From contig PYSS01000143.1 in NCBI GenBank assembly GCA_003049465.1, forward strand, positions 26,661 through 90,660: a stretch of DNA of 64,000 bases. Reading direction: 5' to 3'. The stretch is from Magnaporthiopsis rhizophila. Taxonomy: Eukaryota; Ascomycota; Sordariomycetes; Magnaporthales; Magnaporthaceae. Shown piece after piece: positions 1 to 12,277 of this stretch. Positions within the stretch are counted from its first letter, which is position 1; each line of letters starts with the position of its first letter. Below the pieces are notes generated by a model. It saw only the letters and a program-made list of their open reading frames with translations. It made no database searches and had not been told where the DNA came from. The position numbers and the translations under genes are program-made.

Positions 1-1
1 C

Positions 2-3000
2 GGCGAGGATAGCCGATCCGACGCCTTAGAGAAGATGATAGGCTGGCACATGGAGCTGTTCCTAAGATCCTTTTCTGATGCTGTCGGCAAGAAGATACCC
101 GATCCCAAATTCGGCGCTTACATGTTTGGCCCTGTGCCTAACGTGTTGAGATGGTATCAGGATATTCTTGAAGCTCTCTGCAACTCGACTACCGGCCTGT
201 TGCGGTCTCGCGAGATGACGAAGCAAGAGGGCGACGCTATTAGATATTGGTGGAGGCGCCAGTGGAACTTCCTGGGGTATTTCTTTGGCCAGACCAAGGC
301 CTGGTCCGAGAAGTTCGTCTCCAAGAAGGATATGGAGGACTGCTGCACACAGGCCGTCCTCCACGCAGATGCCCTTCTCGCCGAGGATGGCCTGATCGCG
401 AATGCTATAAGCGTTACGACCAGCAAAGGCGACGACCCCAAGGCGCAGAACGACGCGCGGGCGGCGGCCATGAAAGTGGTCCTTGAACACCCTAGAGTGA
501 TAACCACGCAGTACACCCAGATGCTGCAGCTGCGGGACCAAGAACTCCTCGCCGTCTTCGCCAGGTCCGTCGGAAAGCTCCTTCGACGCCTCCGCGAGTT
601 TGACATGGCCCTCCCCTCCAAGCCACTACAGATGCTCAAGGATATCTGCATCCGTCAGCCCGACGGCAGATACAAGACGAACTCCAACCTGCGGCCGCCC
701 CAGAAAGCCGAGCTGCTGAGGGCGCTCGGCACCGACCTTGGCGAGGAGTCGGACTCGACCAGCCACTCCGTCCTCAAGCCCGTTGTCAAGACCCAGACTA
801 GGAAGCAGGGCAATCTGGACGCCTGGTCGAAAGCGCTTCCTTCCGCAGACTCCCCCCACTCGTCTATTACTACATCTGCTTCTACATCTACTGCTAGCTC
901 GCTGTCCCGCTCCTTAGCAGTGAAGGCGGATCCCGCGCCGTCGGAAAAGCCTCCTTCGGTGCTGAGTACGATCAAAGCGCAGTCTCAGCAGCCGCGGAAG
1001 CCTTCGGTTCTAAGCTCTGCTGCGATAAAATCGACGCAAGCCAGTCTGAGGGAGGCTCGTCAGAAACAACAGCAGGAGCGAATCAAGAACAATGCCGCCG
1101 CCCGCGCTCGCGCAGAGGCTCTGCGCGAAGCAGCAGCCTCTGGCAAGATGGTCGGCGTGGAAGCGACTGGCCTCAAAGGCATCGCGGGCGTCCTCGACAA
1201 AACCCATGCGCCAGCAAAAAGCGAGACCTTTGTCGGGAGCGACGAAGAAGAGGAGGATGACGGCTCTGATGGCGACGAGGAGATGGCCGATCTCCTAAAG
1301 GACGGCCAAGCCGGTAAGGATGCGTCTGCGCGCCGACTCAAGGAGCTCAGGGCCAAGCAAATAGGTCCCGTCAAGAAGACAAAGATCCAGCGGTCGAAGA
1401 AGGATCTACGTGCTCGGATCACTCCTCCGATGGAGAGACTGCACGAGGCCATCCTGGAATGGGATATCTTTCACGAAGGAAACGATCCGCCTAATGGGTA
1501 CTCGTGCAAGGAGGTGGCCAAGTCGTACATGACCCCGGTCGACTATAGAGACACCTTCTTTCCGCTGCTGGTGAACGAGGCGTGGCGATCGTTTGTCACG
1601 TCCAAGGATGAGTCGACATCAAAACCGTTTGATATCAAGATCATCAACCGAGTGTCTGTCGACAAGTTCATGGAGGTGACGACCTCCATACCCATGCCCA
1701 ACCTCAAAGACAAGGACAGAGAACGATTGTCGGATGGCGACATTATTCTCCTCTCGACTGCGAACGATCCCCTGAGCGACCGGGACGCGCCCCACTGCCT
1801 GGCTCGTGTTTTCAAGACCATGATGAAGAAGAGCATCATCGAGGTCACCTGCCGACTCACGTCCAAGGGCAACGGTCGTTTCCTGCAGGCACTGATGCCT
1901 GGTGCCGACCTGCGGGGATTGCGTATAACGAACATGACGACTGTCGAGCGTGAATATGCCGCCCTAGAGAGTCTGCAGTACTACGACCTGATGACCGAGG
2001 TGCTCGAGGCGGAGCCTTCGCCCGTGCTCACATTTTCGGACGAGCGCATCAAGAGCTTCCAGGACAATTACCAGCTGAACAAGGGACAGGCGTCCGCCAT
2101 CATCAACGCCAAGGAGAACGACGGCTTCACTCTTGTTCAGGGCCCGCCGGGAACGGGCAAGACGAAGACGATTATCGCCATGGTGGGCGCGTTGCTCACG
2201 GGGAACATCAAGATCAACAAGCCCGCCCCTGTTCCCGTCAGGCCGGGCCCTGGTGGCACCAACGGAGAGGCACCGATGGCGAGGAAGCTGCTGGTTTGCG
2301 CACCCAGTAACGCGGCTGTGGACGAGTTGGTGCTGCGTCTCAAGGCAGGAATCAAGGACACGAATGGGCAGATGCACAAGATCAACGTGTTGCGTCTGGG
2401 CCGTAGCGACGCGGTGAACCAGGCAGTCAAAGACGTCACGCTCGACGAGCTGGTCAAGGAGAAGATGGACGCGCTCGCCAACCAGAACGCGGGCCAGCCT
2501 AGTGACCGCGAGAAGATGCACCAGGAGGCAGGCGAGATCAAAGCCAAGATGATGCCGCTCAGGGCGGCCCTGGAGTCGGCGCGCGAGTCCAACGACATCG
2601 GGCGGTTCAACAACCTGCAGCGCGAGTTTGACTCGCTGAAGAGGCGGCAGATGCAGCTCGGCTCCATGATCGATCGAGAGAAGTCGAGCGGCAACACCTA
2701 TGCGCGCGAGGCCGAGGTGAAGCGAAGAGGCATTCAACAGAGCATCTTGGCTGATGCCCACGTGCTGTGCGCGACGCTGAGCGGTTCGGGACACGACATG
2801 TTCAAGACGCTGCAGGTCGAGTTCGAGACGGTCATCATCGACGAGGCGGCGCAGTGCGTGGAGCTGAGCGCCCTCATCCCGCTCAAGTACGGCGCCTCCA
2901 AGTGCGTGCTCGTCGGCGATCCCAAGCAGCTGCCACCCACGGTTCTGTCGCAGTCGGCAGCGCGCTACGGCTACGACCAGAGTCTGTTCGTGCGTATGCA

Positions 3001-4461
3001 GCAAAACCACCCGACAAAGGTGCACCTGCTCGACTGCCAGTACCGAATGCACCCCGAGATCAGCCTGTTCCCGAGCAAGGAGTTCTACGAGGGGCGGCTG
3101 GCCGATGGCGACGACATGGCCAAGCTCCGGCAACAGCCGTGGCACGAGAACCCGCTGCTGAGCCCATACCGCTTCTTCGACGTGGAGGGTATCCAGGAGC
3201 GTGGCAACCGTGGCCAGTCGCTGGTCAACACCAACGAGATCAGCGTGGCGCTGCAGATCTTCAACCGCTTCTCCACCGACTTCTCTTCCCGCTGCGGCGA
3301 TCTGAAAGGCAAGATAGGAATCATCACCCCCTACAAGGCGCAGCTGCACGCTCTGCGCCAGCGGTTCCTGGACCGGTACGGCGAGGCGGTGCTGGAGCAG
3401 ATCGAGTTCAACACGACGGACGCCTTCCAGGGCCGAGAGTGCGAGATCATCATCTTCTCATGCGTGCGTGCCAGCCCGACAGGAGGTATCGGTTTCATGA
3501 CGGACATCAGGCGTATGAACGTCGGTCTGACGCGAGCGCGGTCATCGCTCTGGGTCCTGGGCGACTCCCGGGCGCTGAAGCAGGGTCCATTCTGGGCCAA
3601 GCTGATCGAGGACGCCAAGGCGCGCGACCGCTACACGTCGGGCAGCATCATGGCGCAGCTGCGTAACGCAGCGACGGTGCGACAGCTGCCCATGGGAGCT
3701 CCCCCGCCGATGCAGGCGCCGTCCTTCAACGGGATCCCAACGATGCAACGCCGAGAGTCAGAGAGGAGCGACATAGAGATGCTGGATGTCAATGACGCCC
3801 GCGCTCGCGCTGCTCAGACGATATCTGCCAACGGGGCTCATCAGATCCAAGGCCATGGGCCAGCTGGGATGACAGGGCCGCCTCCGCGCTCGCTCGGCTC
3901 GGCGCCGCCGATCCAATCCTCAGCAGGCCGGAACGCGCGGTCCATGACCTCTAGTCCGGTCATCCAGTCGTCAGCGCCTAGGGGACCTGCTGGTGACGTC
4001 AATATGGTTTCGAGGAAACGTCCTGCGCAAGAAGACGGCAGCGACATGTCTTCGACGGCCAAACGGGTATGTCTAACAGCGACCGGGACTGCTCCCTGAA
4101 CATCTTCATCCTTACCCGAATTCAGTTACAACGTGCTAAAGCTTCAACCAACCCCCAGAGCGCGACAAAACCCCATCACCAGCCCCAACAGCACGGCGGC
4201 ACCAACACTAAGCCACCCTCTGGATCGAAGGGCATGTCAAGCCGGCCTCAAGAGCGCCCCACCGACCCTTCGGCAATGCAGGCACTCGGCATGGTCCCTC
4301 CCGACCGTCCGGCAGTAAGTCGAGCGCTGATCTTGCAGAAACCATTGCTTTTGCCTCGGAAGACTAACCAGCCTCGTCATCTCTTCTAGGCTCCTCGTCC
4401 ACCTCGACCGCCCAAAAAGAAGGGTCCCGCTGACCCTTTTCTCCAGAGAGGTAGACGCTAG
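2..4461 (+). CDS. SEN1: Sen1-type RNA/DNA helicase, 5'-truncated by window edge
   Basis: Superfamily 1B (Upf1-like) helicase. Sen1 unwinds RNA and RNA:DNA hybrids and ends RNA polymerase II transcription of non-coding RNAs; it acts in the nucleus. The frame is open from base 2, so the N-terminal part lies outside. Visible helicase motifs in order: Walker A GPPGTGKT (about 2141-2164), Walker B DEAA (about 2840), GDPKQLPPT (about 2917), QYRMHPEIS (about 3040), ITPYKAQ (about 3322), TDAFQGRE (about 3417) and VGLTRAR (about 3520). A helical N-terminal region and a Ser/Lys/acid-rich linker (about 750-1400) come first. After AKR at 4066 a GTATGT donor opens intron 4067-4125 (or to 4158; both acceptors keep frame). 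A second intron is 4315-4389 (GTAAGT...CTAG), and the last exon ends KKKGPADPFLQRGRR at a TAG. A bipartite basic stretch near 4010-4066 could be a nuclear localisation signal. Family assignment is firm; the first 3' acceptor is not settled. Confidence 0.93.
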
Positions 4462-5177
4462 TAGTTTGACTGCCCCGAACCGCCAACATGTGATGTCTCG
4501 TTTCCGCACTTCGCATTGGCTTATCTTTATTCTTTTGCCCTGCACCAACGCGTCCGTTCGCGGGGTTACGCTTCTTTTAATATTTCATTGATTCGCTTTT
4601 GTCTGTCGATATAGAGGCTTTTGCGCATGGGCCGGTTGCATTTTGATGCATTTGATCAAGCATCTCTTTCTTTTTCGGGGGGGTTCTGTGGCCAGCGACG
4701 ACATCGGACACTGGTAGGATCCGGATGAACCATAAAAGTCTTCTCATGCATGTGTTAGGAGTTTCTGTGTTCTTGCTATCTTGGGAGCGAGCGAGCACCG
4801 GTGGAGAATCCGGGCAGCTATGTGGGCGGGTGCGTTTCACTGGAGACCGATTTTGGGAACCAACCCCAAAGGGATTCCATGAGCGCCGTGTGACTGCCCG
4901 ATGCTATGCCCCAGCTAATTTTTGCTCCCTGTGTACTCCTACTGCTGCGTTTGCCGGGTGGGCTGGCTGAGGGGTATTTTACTCTGGCCGTCGACGAGGG
5001 CGACTGACCGTGACTGGCTTCAGCTCTATCGAGAAGGGTTTAGACGGGCGGGCGAACTAGGGCTTCGTGGCACGTTATTATCGGGATTCGGCACCGTCAG
5101 GCTGCACTGAATCCGGTCTTTGGAGGAAATCCTGCTAGACTGCTCGACGTCATTCACGTCACAAAAAGAGGCTTTTC

Positions 5178-5206
5178 TTTTTTTTTTTTTTTTTAAAAAA
5201 AAAAAA
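5178..5206. repeat. T-run followed directly by A-run
   Basis: An uninterrupted T tract runs straight into an A tract of about 12 bases, forming a palindrome that could extrude as a hairpin. It lies in the intergenic region downstream of SEN1. No function can be read from it. Confidence 0.7.
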
Positions 5207-6080
5207 GGCCATGAATATGTTGCGGGGAAACAATGAGGACGGCCTGACTCCAGAACCCCGGAGGTTGACCGCCTCAACACCGTCATATTCGCCTTCCAAG
5301 GGGCCGGTAGTTTTTCTCCACCGCCCGGACACGGCCAGGGCCGTGTCAGGCGCCCAGAAAGCTGGCTTTGCAACGCCAGACGCCCAAGAAGCAAAGAGGA
5401 GTTGACACATCGTCGGTGAAAGGATACGATTCTACCGAGGGGAGTGCCGCTGCGGATCGAGTTCTTCATTTCCAACTTTCATGGCCGAGGGGCGATGACG
5501 ACCAGAGCTGGCCACGCGGGTACCATGGAGCCTCCAGCTCTAACCCCTGAACGCAAAGACCCGTTGTGGCAGCGGCGTCTTCACTGGAGCTTTCATCGAT
5601 ACAATAGATACCAAAACGTCGCTCCTGAAGGTCTAAAGATCATATAGCTCCCGCGTCCCAAAACATAACACAGACCGGGAGATCCATCAACGCAATGTTC
5701 GAATTCTTAGGCGTTGCCCTGCCCGGCTCGTACCATCGCAAATCAGGCGATCCGTATGAACAAGCTTGTAGCCCTTCATAAGGAGTCCAGAAAACAGAAT
5801 GTGATTTGAGGAAAACATTCTCCTCGAGCGAGGAACGAGTGGATGAGGGTAAGGGCTGTGGTTGGAGAAGTTGATAGGAACTGCTATGAGAAGTTGATAC
5901 ATCCACGAAACCGCAGAACCTCCCAGCGAACCTGTGAATTATTTGCCATGCATTTAGTCAGGTAGCGTTGATAAATGCCGTCAAGGGAAACACACCGCGC
6001 CCCACCGGTTGAATGTTGTTGGCTCCTCACGCCATATAGTGAAGATGATCTCCGGCTCTTTTGATCAGGACGGTCTATCT

Positions 6081-6212
6081 ATCCCCTTAAGTGCCGTTAG
6101 GTGCTCGGCGATGGAATAGGACGAGGTCCCCAGAATTTATCCCTGGTGAGAATATCTGGTTGGCTAAGAGAGGGGATCGGCGGGTCGGGCACCTAACGGC
6201 GCTCAAGGGGAT
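6081..6212. repeat. Imperfect 24-bp inverted repeat flanking 84 bp
   Basis: Arm 6081-6104 and arm 6189-6212 are reverse complements at 22 of 24 positions; both differences are transitions. The 84 bp between are not coding. The layout, short terminal inverted repeats around a small non-coding core, resembles a miniature inverted-repeat element (MITE), but no target-site duplication was recognised. Confidence 0.5.
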
Positions 6213-6349
6213 GTCGGTGCTGGAACACGGAGCTCCATTGAGTCTCGTGCAATCGAGGGGCAAGAAGAATATGCCTGGTGGGCTGCGTAGAGAAAAGAGA
6301 CATCTATCCTCATCTCCTGAGCACCCGCCGCCCCGCCATCTCGAATCAC

Positions 6350-6580
6350 TCATTTGTCATCGTCGTCGTCCTTGTCGGTTGACGAGTCGGTCCCTCTCAT
6401 CATGCCGGTGCCGACAAAGAACAGGGCGGCGGTCAGGAGAGGGAGCGCAGCAGCGCCCCAGACGCTCCATTTGGACGTGGACGAGACGAATTCGGTCTTC
6501 TTCTTGGATGCTTGCGCCATTCGCGGATAGCTATCCGCTGGGTTCTCGGGCGTCGCGGTGTCTTTTTCGGCTTGTGGCAT
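6350..6580 (-). CDS. Small hydrophilic protein with one C-terminal-half membrane segment
   Basis: A single-exon frame of 76 residues. The N-terminal half is polar with a KKK patch. One hydrophobic stretch of about 20 residues (about 39-60, AAALPLLTAALFFVGTGMM) fits a single membrane helix, followed by a short acidic tail ending DKDDDDDK. This layout suggests a small single-pass or tail-anchored membrane protein. A second in-frame ATG at codon 21 gives a 56-residue version starting MAQASKKK. It is divergent from the next gene (start 6888), and the two probably share the 307-bp spacer. No family was recognised; support rests on composition, the membrane segment and position. Confidence 0.5.
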   Translation of the reverse strand: MPQAEKDTATPENPADSYPRMAQASKKKTEFVSSTSKWSVWGAAALPLLTAALFFVGTGMMRGTDSSTDKDDDDDK

Positions 6581-6887
6581 CGTGGGATTAGGCGGCTGGA
6601 TTTTTTTTGGCGTAGGATGTCCTGGGGTGTTCAGTTTATGGACGGATGGATTGAGAGAGCAGAAGAAGCAGAGTGGTCAGGCTGGCGCTGCATTCAGGAT
6701 TTCCTCGCCGATCTACGCACGTTCGGAGCAGGCGAGCCAAACAGAAGGCGCCGTCGGGCACGCGCATAATGCGGTGGCAACACTCAATCTCCTTTGCCCG
6801 TTCATGCAGGTGCCGCCTTTTAGTGGCCTGCCCCATTCTACCGTCGTCAACACTCTCCATCAACACCACAAACCCCAAGCATCAAAC

Positions 6888-8327
6888 ATGTGGCCAATCA
6901 ACCCAAAACCCCACAACCTCGAAATCGCAGGGCTGAGGAGCAGCGACGACGACGACTTCAGGCAGCAGCTCCAGAAAATCATCGACCGGCTCGCTAGGCC
7001 CGGTTCGCGGCCGCGCCTACTCGCGCACTCAATCTCCACCATCCCGGATTCCGATGGCCGCGCCGAAACGCACGTGGCGCAGGCAACCATCGAGTTCGCC
7101 GACCCGGGCGCCGAGGCGCGGCCGTTCCTGGTAAACCTATTCGCTGCGGGGTCGGCCGACCTGCTTGCGGATGTATCGAGCCATGGCTTGCTGGGCTTCT
7201 CGGCCGTCGCGGGCGGCGACCTCGAGCAGGAGTGGCGGCTCGTCGTGCTCGCCATGCTGAACGCGCAGGGCGTCGAGCGCATGGCGTTGCTGAGGCCCGC
7301 CGCTGCTGGGATGGCCTCAGTCCCCGAGTGGCTCGCCGTGTTCGAGTGCTTCGTCTCGGTCGGGCTGCTCTACGGCACCACGACGGCGCCTGGTGGTGCT
7401 GGGGCGGGGGGCGGCTTGACCGCCCTGTTTGCTTCGAGCCAGCTCGGCCTGAAGGATGAGACTACGAAGGCTGTCAAGACGTTGCAGGACATGGTAAGCG
7501 GTAGAATGAATTCATCAAATCTCGGATTCGAGACAATACGTCTCGGGGTTAGGAACAGGTCTTGGAGTCAAACCATTACGTCCCACTGATCCACGAAAAA
7601 GGTCTGTCGATTCACATCCGCGCTCGGCAAAAACAAAGATGAGCAGGCCGTCTTCGTCGCATCCAAGGTCGAGACGATCCTCGAAATGAGCGGCGAAGCC
7701 TGCCAGAGCATGCAGATGATGGTGGCAGGCCTGGAGGTCGACGCCGATCGCACGAGGGCGCTCTTCCGCCGGCTCTGGGACATCACCGGCCTCGTGTCCG
7801 AAGCCTTCAGGTCCAGCGAGTACCTGATGGGTGTGCATCGGACGCACATGTACGCTCATTACGGCCTGACGGGCGGCATCTTCGCCGCGGGCGCCGCCGC
7901 CGCCGCCCGACAGCTGATAACGGGTGGGATCCGGGCCGTGACCCAGAACGCCGTGGCCGGCGCCGGCATGGGCGCGGCCATGTCGCTCTACGAGCTGCGG
8001 CGCGGGCTCGGGGAGAAGGAGAAGAGCGACTACTACTCGAGGCTGCTGCACCTGTTCCGCCATATGTGGATGGCCGCCTCGGAGCTCAACACATTCCTGC
8101 CCAAGTTCTACAGGACACAGGACGGGACCGTCGAGTTCAGGCCCGGTGAGCAGCGGCACTGGGAGGTGTACGCCAAGAACGAGATTTATAATGGCGGCGA
8201 GGTCGACGAGGGCTGGGAAAAGGCCCCGGCCGCCATTCAGTATCTTCGCTTTCGGCTGGGAGAGCTGGAATCGCTGAGGCTGCAGATAGAGCCCCTTCCA
8301 TCATCTGGGACTGTGCGCGCGGCTTGA
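6888..8327 (+). CDS. Hypothetical protein with Gly/Ala-rich hydrophobic segment, 443 residues
   Basis: Two exons: 6888-7493 and 7602-8327. The intron has donor GTAAGC, a CTGAT branch-like site and an AAG acceptor; it is phase 0 and joins two open frames with GC-rich coding character. The alternative acceptor at 7559 runs into a stop. The first exon (202 residues) is globular-looking with no known motif. The second has a helical region, then a Gly/Ala-rich segment (about residues 290-330: GGIFAAGAAAAARQLITGG onward) like a glycine-zipper or membrane-associating helix, then an amphipathic C-terminus. I do not recognise the family. It is convergent with the small membrane-protein gene at 8498-9164, 170 bp away. 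Confidence 0.7.
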
Positions 8328-8497
8328 GCGTAGCGATAGTAATGCTGGTTAATGATTCAGATGTCTAGTATGTAGGTTGCACATTCTGTAAGAGAAGATA
8401 AAACTGTGAGTTAAGAAAACAAAGAACATAACCGGAAATACAGCCGTCATCATGATCATATCTTCAAAAACTCCCAACATCCAGGCAGACAGGCTTT

Positions 8498-9164
8498 TCA
8501 GATGTACCGCATGCACTGCCACTGCCATCCCTCGAGGCTCTCGGCCGGATCCTCCTCGAGCTTGTTGGCCACGACGGCCTCGTCCAGCCGCACGACGGCC
8601 TTCTCCAGCCGCACGGCGAGCTGCGGGAGGAGCTCACGCATGGCGAGCTGGGCCAGCACGCCCATGCAGCCGATGACGGCGGCCGTGATGAACCACGGGT
8701 TCTTCATGACGGGGTGCGACCACACCGACGGCGGCAGCAGGAGCGGCACGCATCTGGTGGGGTGGGAGATCATGGTTTAGCCCAACAGACAGACTGGATG
8801 GAACACATCGAACTGACAAAAACAAAAGCAAAACTCACATCAGAGCGGCGGCAAGACAGCGCCAGAGCAGTCGCCGGTCGACGGCCAGGTCGCGCGCCTG
8901 GTGCAGCAGCTCGGCCAGGGCCCGCAGGTCGGCCAGCAGCATGGGGCGGGCCATGGCGGTCTCGCCGAGGGCGCCGTAGTTGTACTGGCCGCCGCCGTGC
9001 CTGCGCGCGCCGGCCAGGTACAGGAAGGCGGCGCGCCGCAGCGTCTGCTGCCGCTGGCTCTCGAGCTGGAACGCGAGGCTGCCCAGCTGCTCCGAGTCAG
9101 TGGGCAGCCGGGCGGCGCCGGCGCCGGCGCCGGCGCTGCTGGTGCTGGTGGTGGAAGTTGCCAT
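8498..9164 (-). CDS. Hypothetical small membrane-associated protein, two exons
   Basis: Exon 1 runs 9164-8839 and exon 2 8754-8498, separated by an 84-bp intron (donor GTGAGT, acceptor CACCAG, phase 2). The joined product is about 199 residues. The N-terminus is Thr/Ser/Ala/Gly-rich. Exon 1 is helical and Leu/Arg-rich. Exon 2 carries a hydrophobic helix (NPWFITAAVIGCMGVLAQL) followed by a heptad-like Leu/Val/Glu segment suggesting a coiled coil. An in-frame ATG six codons upstream (9182) is an alternative start; 9164 was preferred because the added residues look like leader sequence. Family not recognised. The Gly/Ala-rich neighbour at 6888-8327 is similarly membrane-leaning, so the two may act at the same membrane, but this is inference from position alone. 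Confidence 0.65.
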
Positions 9165-9775
9165 TGATACGGGGCGGGACAAGGCAAGGGCAAGACAAGG
9201 CTACTACAACCTAGGTGGTTTTTTTTTTTTTTTGCTCCGTTTTTTTGCTTTCCTGGCGGGGCGATGACGGATCGATTCGATACAGGAGAGATCACTGGTA
9301 GGTAGATACCGGGCGGTAAAGGGTACTATTTCAACCTGATGGTGGTAGGATAATGGGCCCGCCGCCATGCAGGCCTGGTGGCTGGGCTGAATGCCTGCGC
9401 GTTTGGCGGTGTAGCCCCAGAATCGCGCCTTGAAACGCGCTGGCCTATCAGACCCCTGACCCCTCCTTTCATCCCGACGTTGCTGTAAGGTTGATGCCCA
9501 ACCGATTTGTCCAACAGCGTTCGGAATGATTGCATATGCGCATGTAAGCCTATTGATACCGCCCAAACCATCGCCGTCACAACATGTATACAACTTATAA
9601 GAGACGAACAAGATGGGGCTGAAAGAGCTCATTACCCCCAGGCAAGCCACGCCTGCGCCACGCTTGGAGCTGGTCCCTGCAAAATGACTCGCGGGGTCGA
9701 CGTTCCATCTTGATGGCATTTCTTTTTTGCCTCTCTTGTCATTCGGGAAGACGATACACCTACACGCTACCTAAC
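9165..9775. other. Intergenic region
   Basis: Spacer between the start of the small membrane-protein gene and the 3' end of the ankyrin gene. It contains a T-run near 9220-9233 and nothing else I can support. Confidence 0.5.
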
Positions 9776-11356
9776 CTATGTGATTAGGTGTCCTCCCGCC
9801 TGGCGGCACTCCTCGATCCAGTCCTGTAGGGAATCATCACCTTGCTCCTGCCGAAACAGATCCCCTGCCGTGTGGCCGCTTTTGTCCTTGAGCGTCGTGT
9901 CTCCTTGGTCGTTTCGTGCATCTGGGTCGAGGCCGGCGTTGAAGAGCAGCCCCAAAACTGCAGGTGGCAGGCAGCTGTCAAGTTCGCATAGCAAGAAATG
10001 GACTGGACAGAGGAAGGCAGGTTTGATCAGTCATGTGTGTGGCCGGGGAACGAAGAAAAAACAAAGGTGTCCTTTCAGTCTCGAACATTGCTAGAGGGGT
10101 GGAACACTCACAAGCGTTGTATCCACCTGTATCACCTCCGTACTTGCGGCCGCCGTCACATCGACTCCGTGGTCCAGCCAGAACCTCACGCAGTCGATAT
10201 TGTTCTTCTGGGTGGCAGCACAGAGGACGTCGGGTAAGTCTTGGCGTCTGTGTTCGGGCAAGGTTTCGAGAAGGAGGTTGATCGACGGTAGCCAATCGTC
10301 AATATACCTCCTGGGACCAACGGACCTGTCGCCAAAGCCGGGCCAGGTTGAAATTTGTGCAAGAATTTCAATGTTGAAACCCCTGAAGCCGAGATCGAGG
10401 ACAAGGTACCTAATCAGCTCGGGGTTTTTCGCACGGGCGGCAGCTCTGAAGAGCTCCTTTTCAGGCACGGCGGCACCTCGGCTGATGGCCTCTTTCAGGT
10501 ATTCAACCCCCACACCCGCCATTAAGACGGACTGGATTTATTGACGGCCGGGTGTCGCTTCCCAGGCTTGAGAACAAGGCATAGCGTTTGCGGGGAGGAG
10601 CATGCGTACAAAGTATCTGCGTTCAGGTTGGCCCGTGAGGCCAAGAGGCGGGGAGTTGTTGTAGTGTCGGTACGGTGAATCGAGATGGTCAGGAAGTGCG
10701 TGAATGTCAAACCCGCAGGCAATCAAGAGGTCCGAGACATCAAAGTAAACCCGGTCGAAAGGTGCGGGATAAGAAGGAAAGTCAAACAGGGCCTCGTGGG
10801 AGCAGATATCTGTACGGAAGCAGCGATCGTCGCCGGCCTCTAACATAGTCCTGTCGGCCCGAAATGCTCTCCCGCTCGGGTCGGCACCCGAATCGAGCAG
10901 CAAACGGACCATGTCGATTCTCGGGGGCCTGGCCCTCAGGAGCGTGTGCAGCACCGGCTGGACGTCACACCTTGCGCCTAAATCCGCGTTCGGGCTTGCA
11001 CCCAAGTCGAGCAGCAGAGAGACGGCGTCGACGTGCCCGGCGCGGACGGCCGCGTTGAGAGCACTCTCATGGCCGAGTCCGTCGCGGGTGCCATAGCCAT
11101 CGCAGGTGCCTTCGATGACGATGCCCGGGTTTCGTACCAAAACCGCTTTCAGCGTGTCGATATCGCCCGATGCCGCGGCGATGTAGAATGCCTTGGCTGC
11201 CTCGTCGCGTCTGTCAACGAGGTGGTCATGTATTACGCCCAGGCGATGGCGAGCCTGTAAAATGGCGTCGTGCATTTCGAGTTGAGGGCAACCTAGGTCC
11301 AGGTCTCTGGCAGTTGGGCGGAGCGAAGCCAAGGATGCCGGGCAGGTGGTAAACAT
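9776..11356 (-). CDS. Ankyrin-repeat protein, three exons, last splice unresolved
   Basis: The minus-strand frame from ATG 11356 encodes ankyrin repeats, e.g. ALNAAVRAGHVDAVSLLLDLGASPNAD and DMVRLLLDSGADP, continuing in 10531-10112 and in 10002-9776 (VLGLLFNAGLDPDARND). An in-frame TAA at 10538-10540 is removed if 10532-10609 is spliced (GTACGC...CCAG, 78 nt, phase 0). The second intron ends at a good acceptor at 10003, but the obvious GTGAGT donor at 10111 leaves the ankyrin frame off by one. A weaker GTACGG donor at 10143 restores it. So either the weak donor is used or the 3' end has a frameshift. Ankyrin proteins bind other proteins; no effector domain is seen. Several upstream ATGs exist; 11356 gives the most natural N-terminus. 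Confidence 0.7.
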
Positions 11357-12277
11357 GTCAAGGGAGGGCACCGCTAGAACTGAGTTGGGTGGATTTTTAT
11401 TTTTCCTTTCTTTTTTTTTCTTGTCAATGACGCGTCGACCCAGCATAGGTAGGTAACCTCTTTCCGGGTTGGGGCTGGGGCCCATATACACTTTCCCGCG
11501 TAGAAGACCCTGCCATAACCTTTTGTATCTGGATCCATCACCCATGACGCACGGTAGCCTGGCAAAGAAACTCCTTGAAATTAAGCTCCAGGGACCTGGC
11601 TAAGGCGGTTGGCAGTCAGTTGCCTGGCCGCGATACCCTCAAACGCGGCCGATTTTGCACGACCGCGATATCTCTAAACCCCAACGCCGGCGCCTGCACC
11701 AACGGTCCTCTTTCCAGCCGTCCAGCAGGAGTCAAGTCCAAAGCCCGATCCATAATTCAAAGGTTGCAGATGGTAAAGTTTGTGCTGCAGTTTAATGTGC
11801 CCCTACCCCTCCTCTCTTATAGCTCTGCGCAATGGCCGAGCTCCGGCAAGCCTCACTCCACCAACCCCTTGGTACGACGTCGGAATCCCAAAAGTATAAG
11901 ATTATGTCAAGCAAACGCAAGGAGCCAGAGATGTTGTCATTCCGAAGCTTTTGCGGTGCCAAGAGCCATATAGCCTAGGAAGTAGGGCAACCCCTGCACG
12001 TACGTATGCGGCCCGACCTACCAAAAGGTCGACCAAGGCGACGGCAACGACGAGATAAAGGACCGCTTCCCGTCCGCACAAAACATCTCCAGTTTCCCGT
12101 TCTCTCTACCCGCTTCCAAATCATCAGGTTTTCCCTTTCTGCTTTTAACTCTTTTCCTTTGTCGTTTCCCTTTATACTTTTGTCATTTGGTATTTTCCAG
12201 CATATGTTCTTTTCTGATTCCAGCCTTTCCGTTTTTCTTGTTCTTCTCAGTCTCTCACCGACCTCCCGCCAGACAAG

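Larger units (their letters stand above)
4462..6349. other. Intergenic region, no supported gene
   Basis: No open frame here has coding character or a family match. It holds a T-run/A-run pair near 5178-5206 and a 24-bp inverted repeat (6081-6212), both listed separately. It separates the 3' end of SEN1 from the 3' end of the small gene on the minus strand, so it is a region between convergent genes. Confidence 0.6.

Noticed and set aside
1964..3349. 461-codon minus-strand frame inside SEN1
   Set aside because: It is the antisense shadow of the helicase core; its composition (Leu/Arg/His-rich) follows from the sense codons.
2767..3666. 299-codon plus-strand frame overlapping SEN1 in another phase
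   Set aside because: Frame shadow of the conserved helicase region, Arg/Ala-rich without any motif.
6350..6380. DDDDK at the end of the small protein as an engineered tag or vector contamination
   Set aside because: It is encoded by GAC/GAT repeats in a natural acidic tail with no other vector sequence around.
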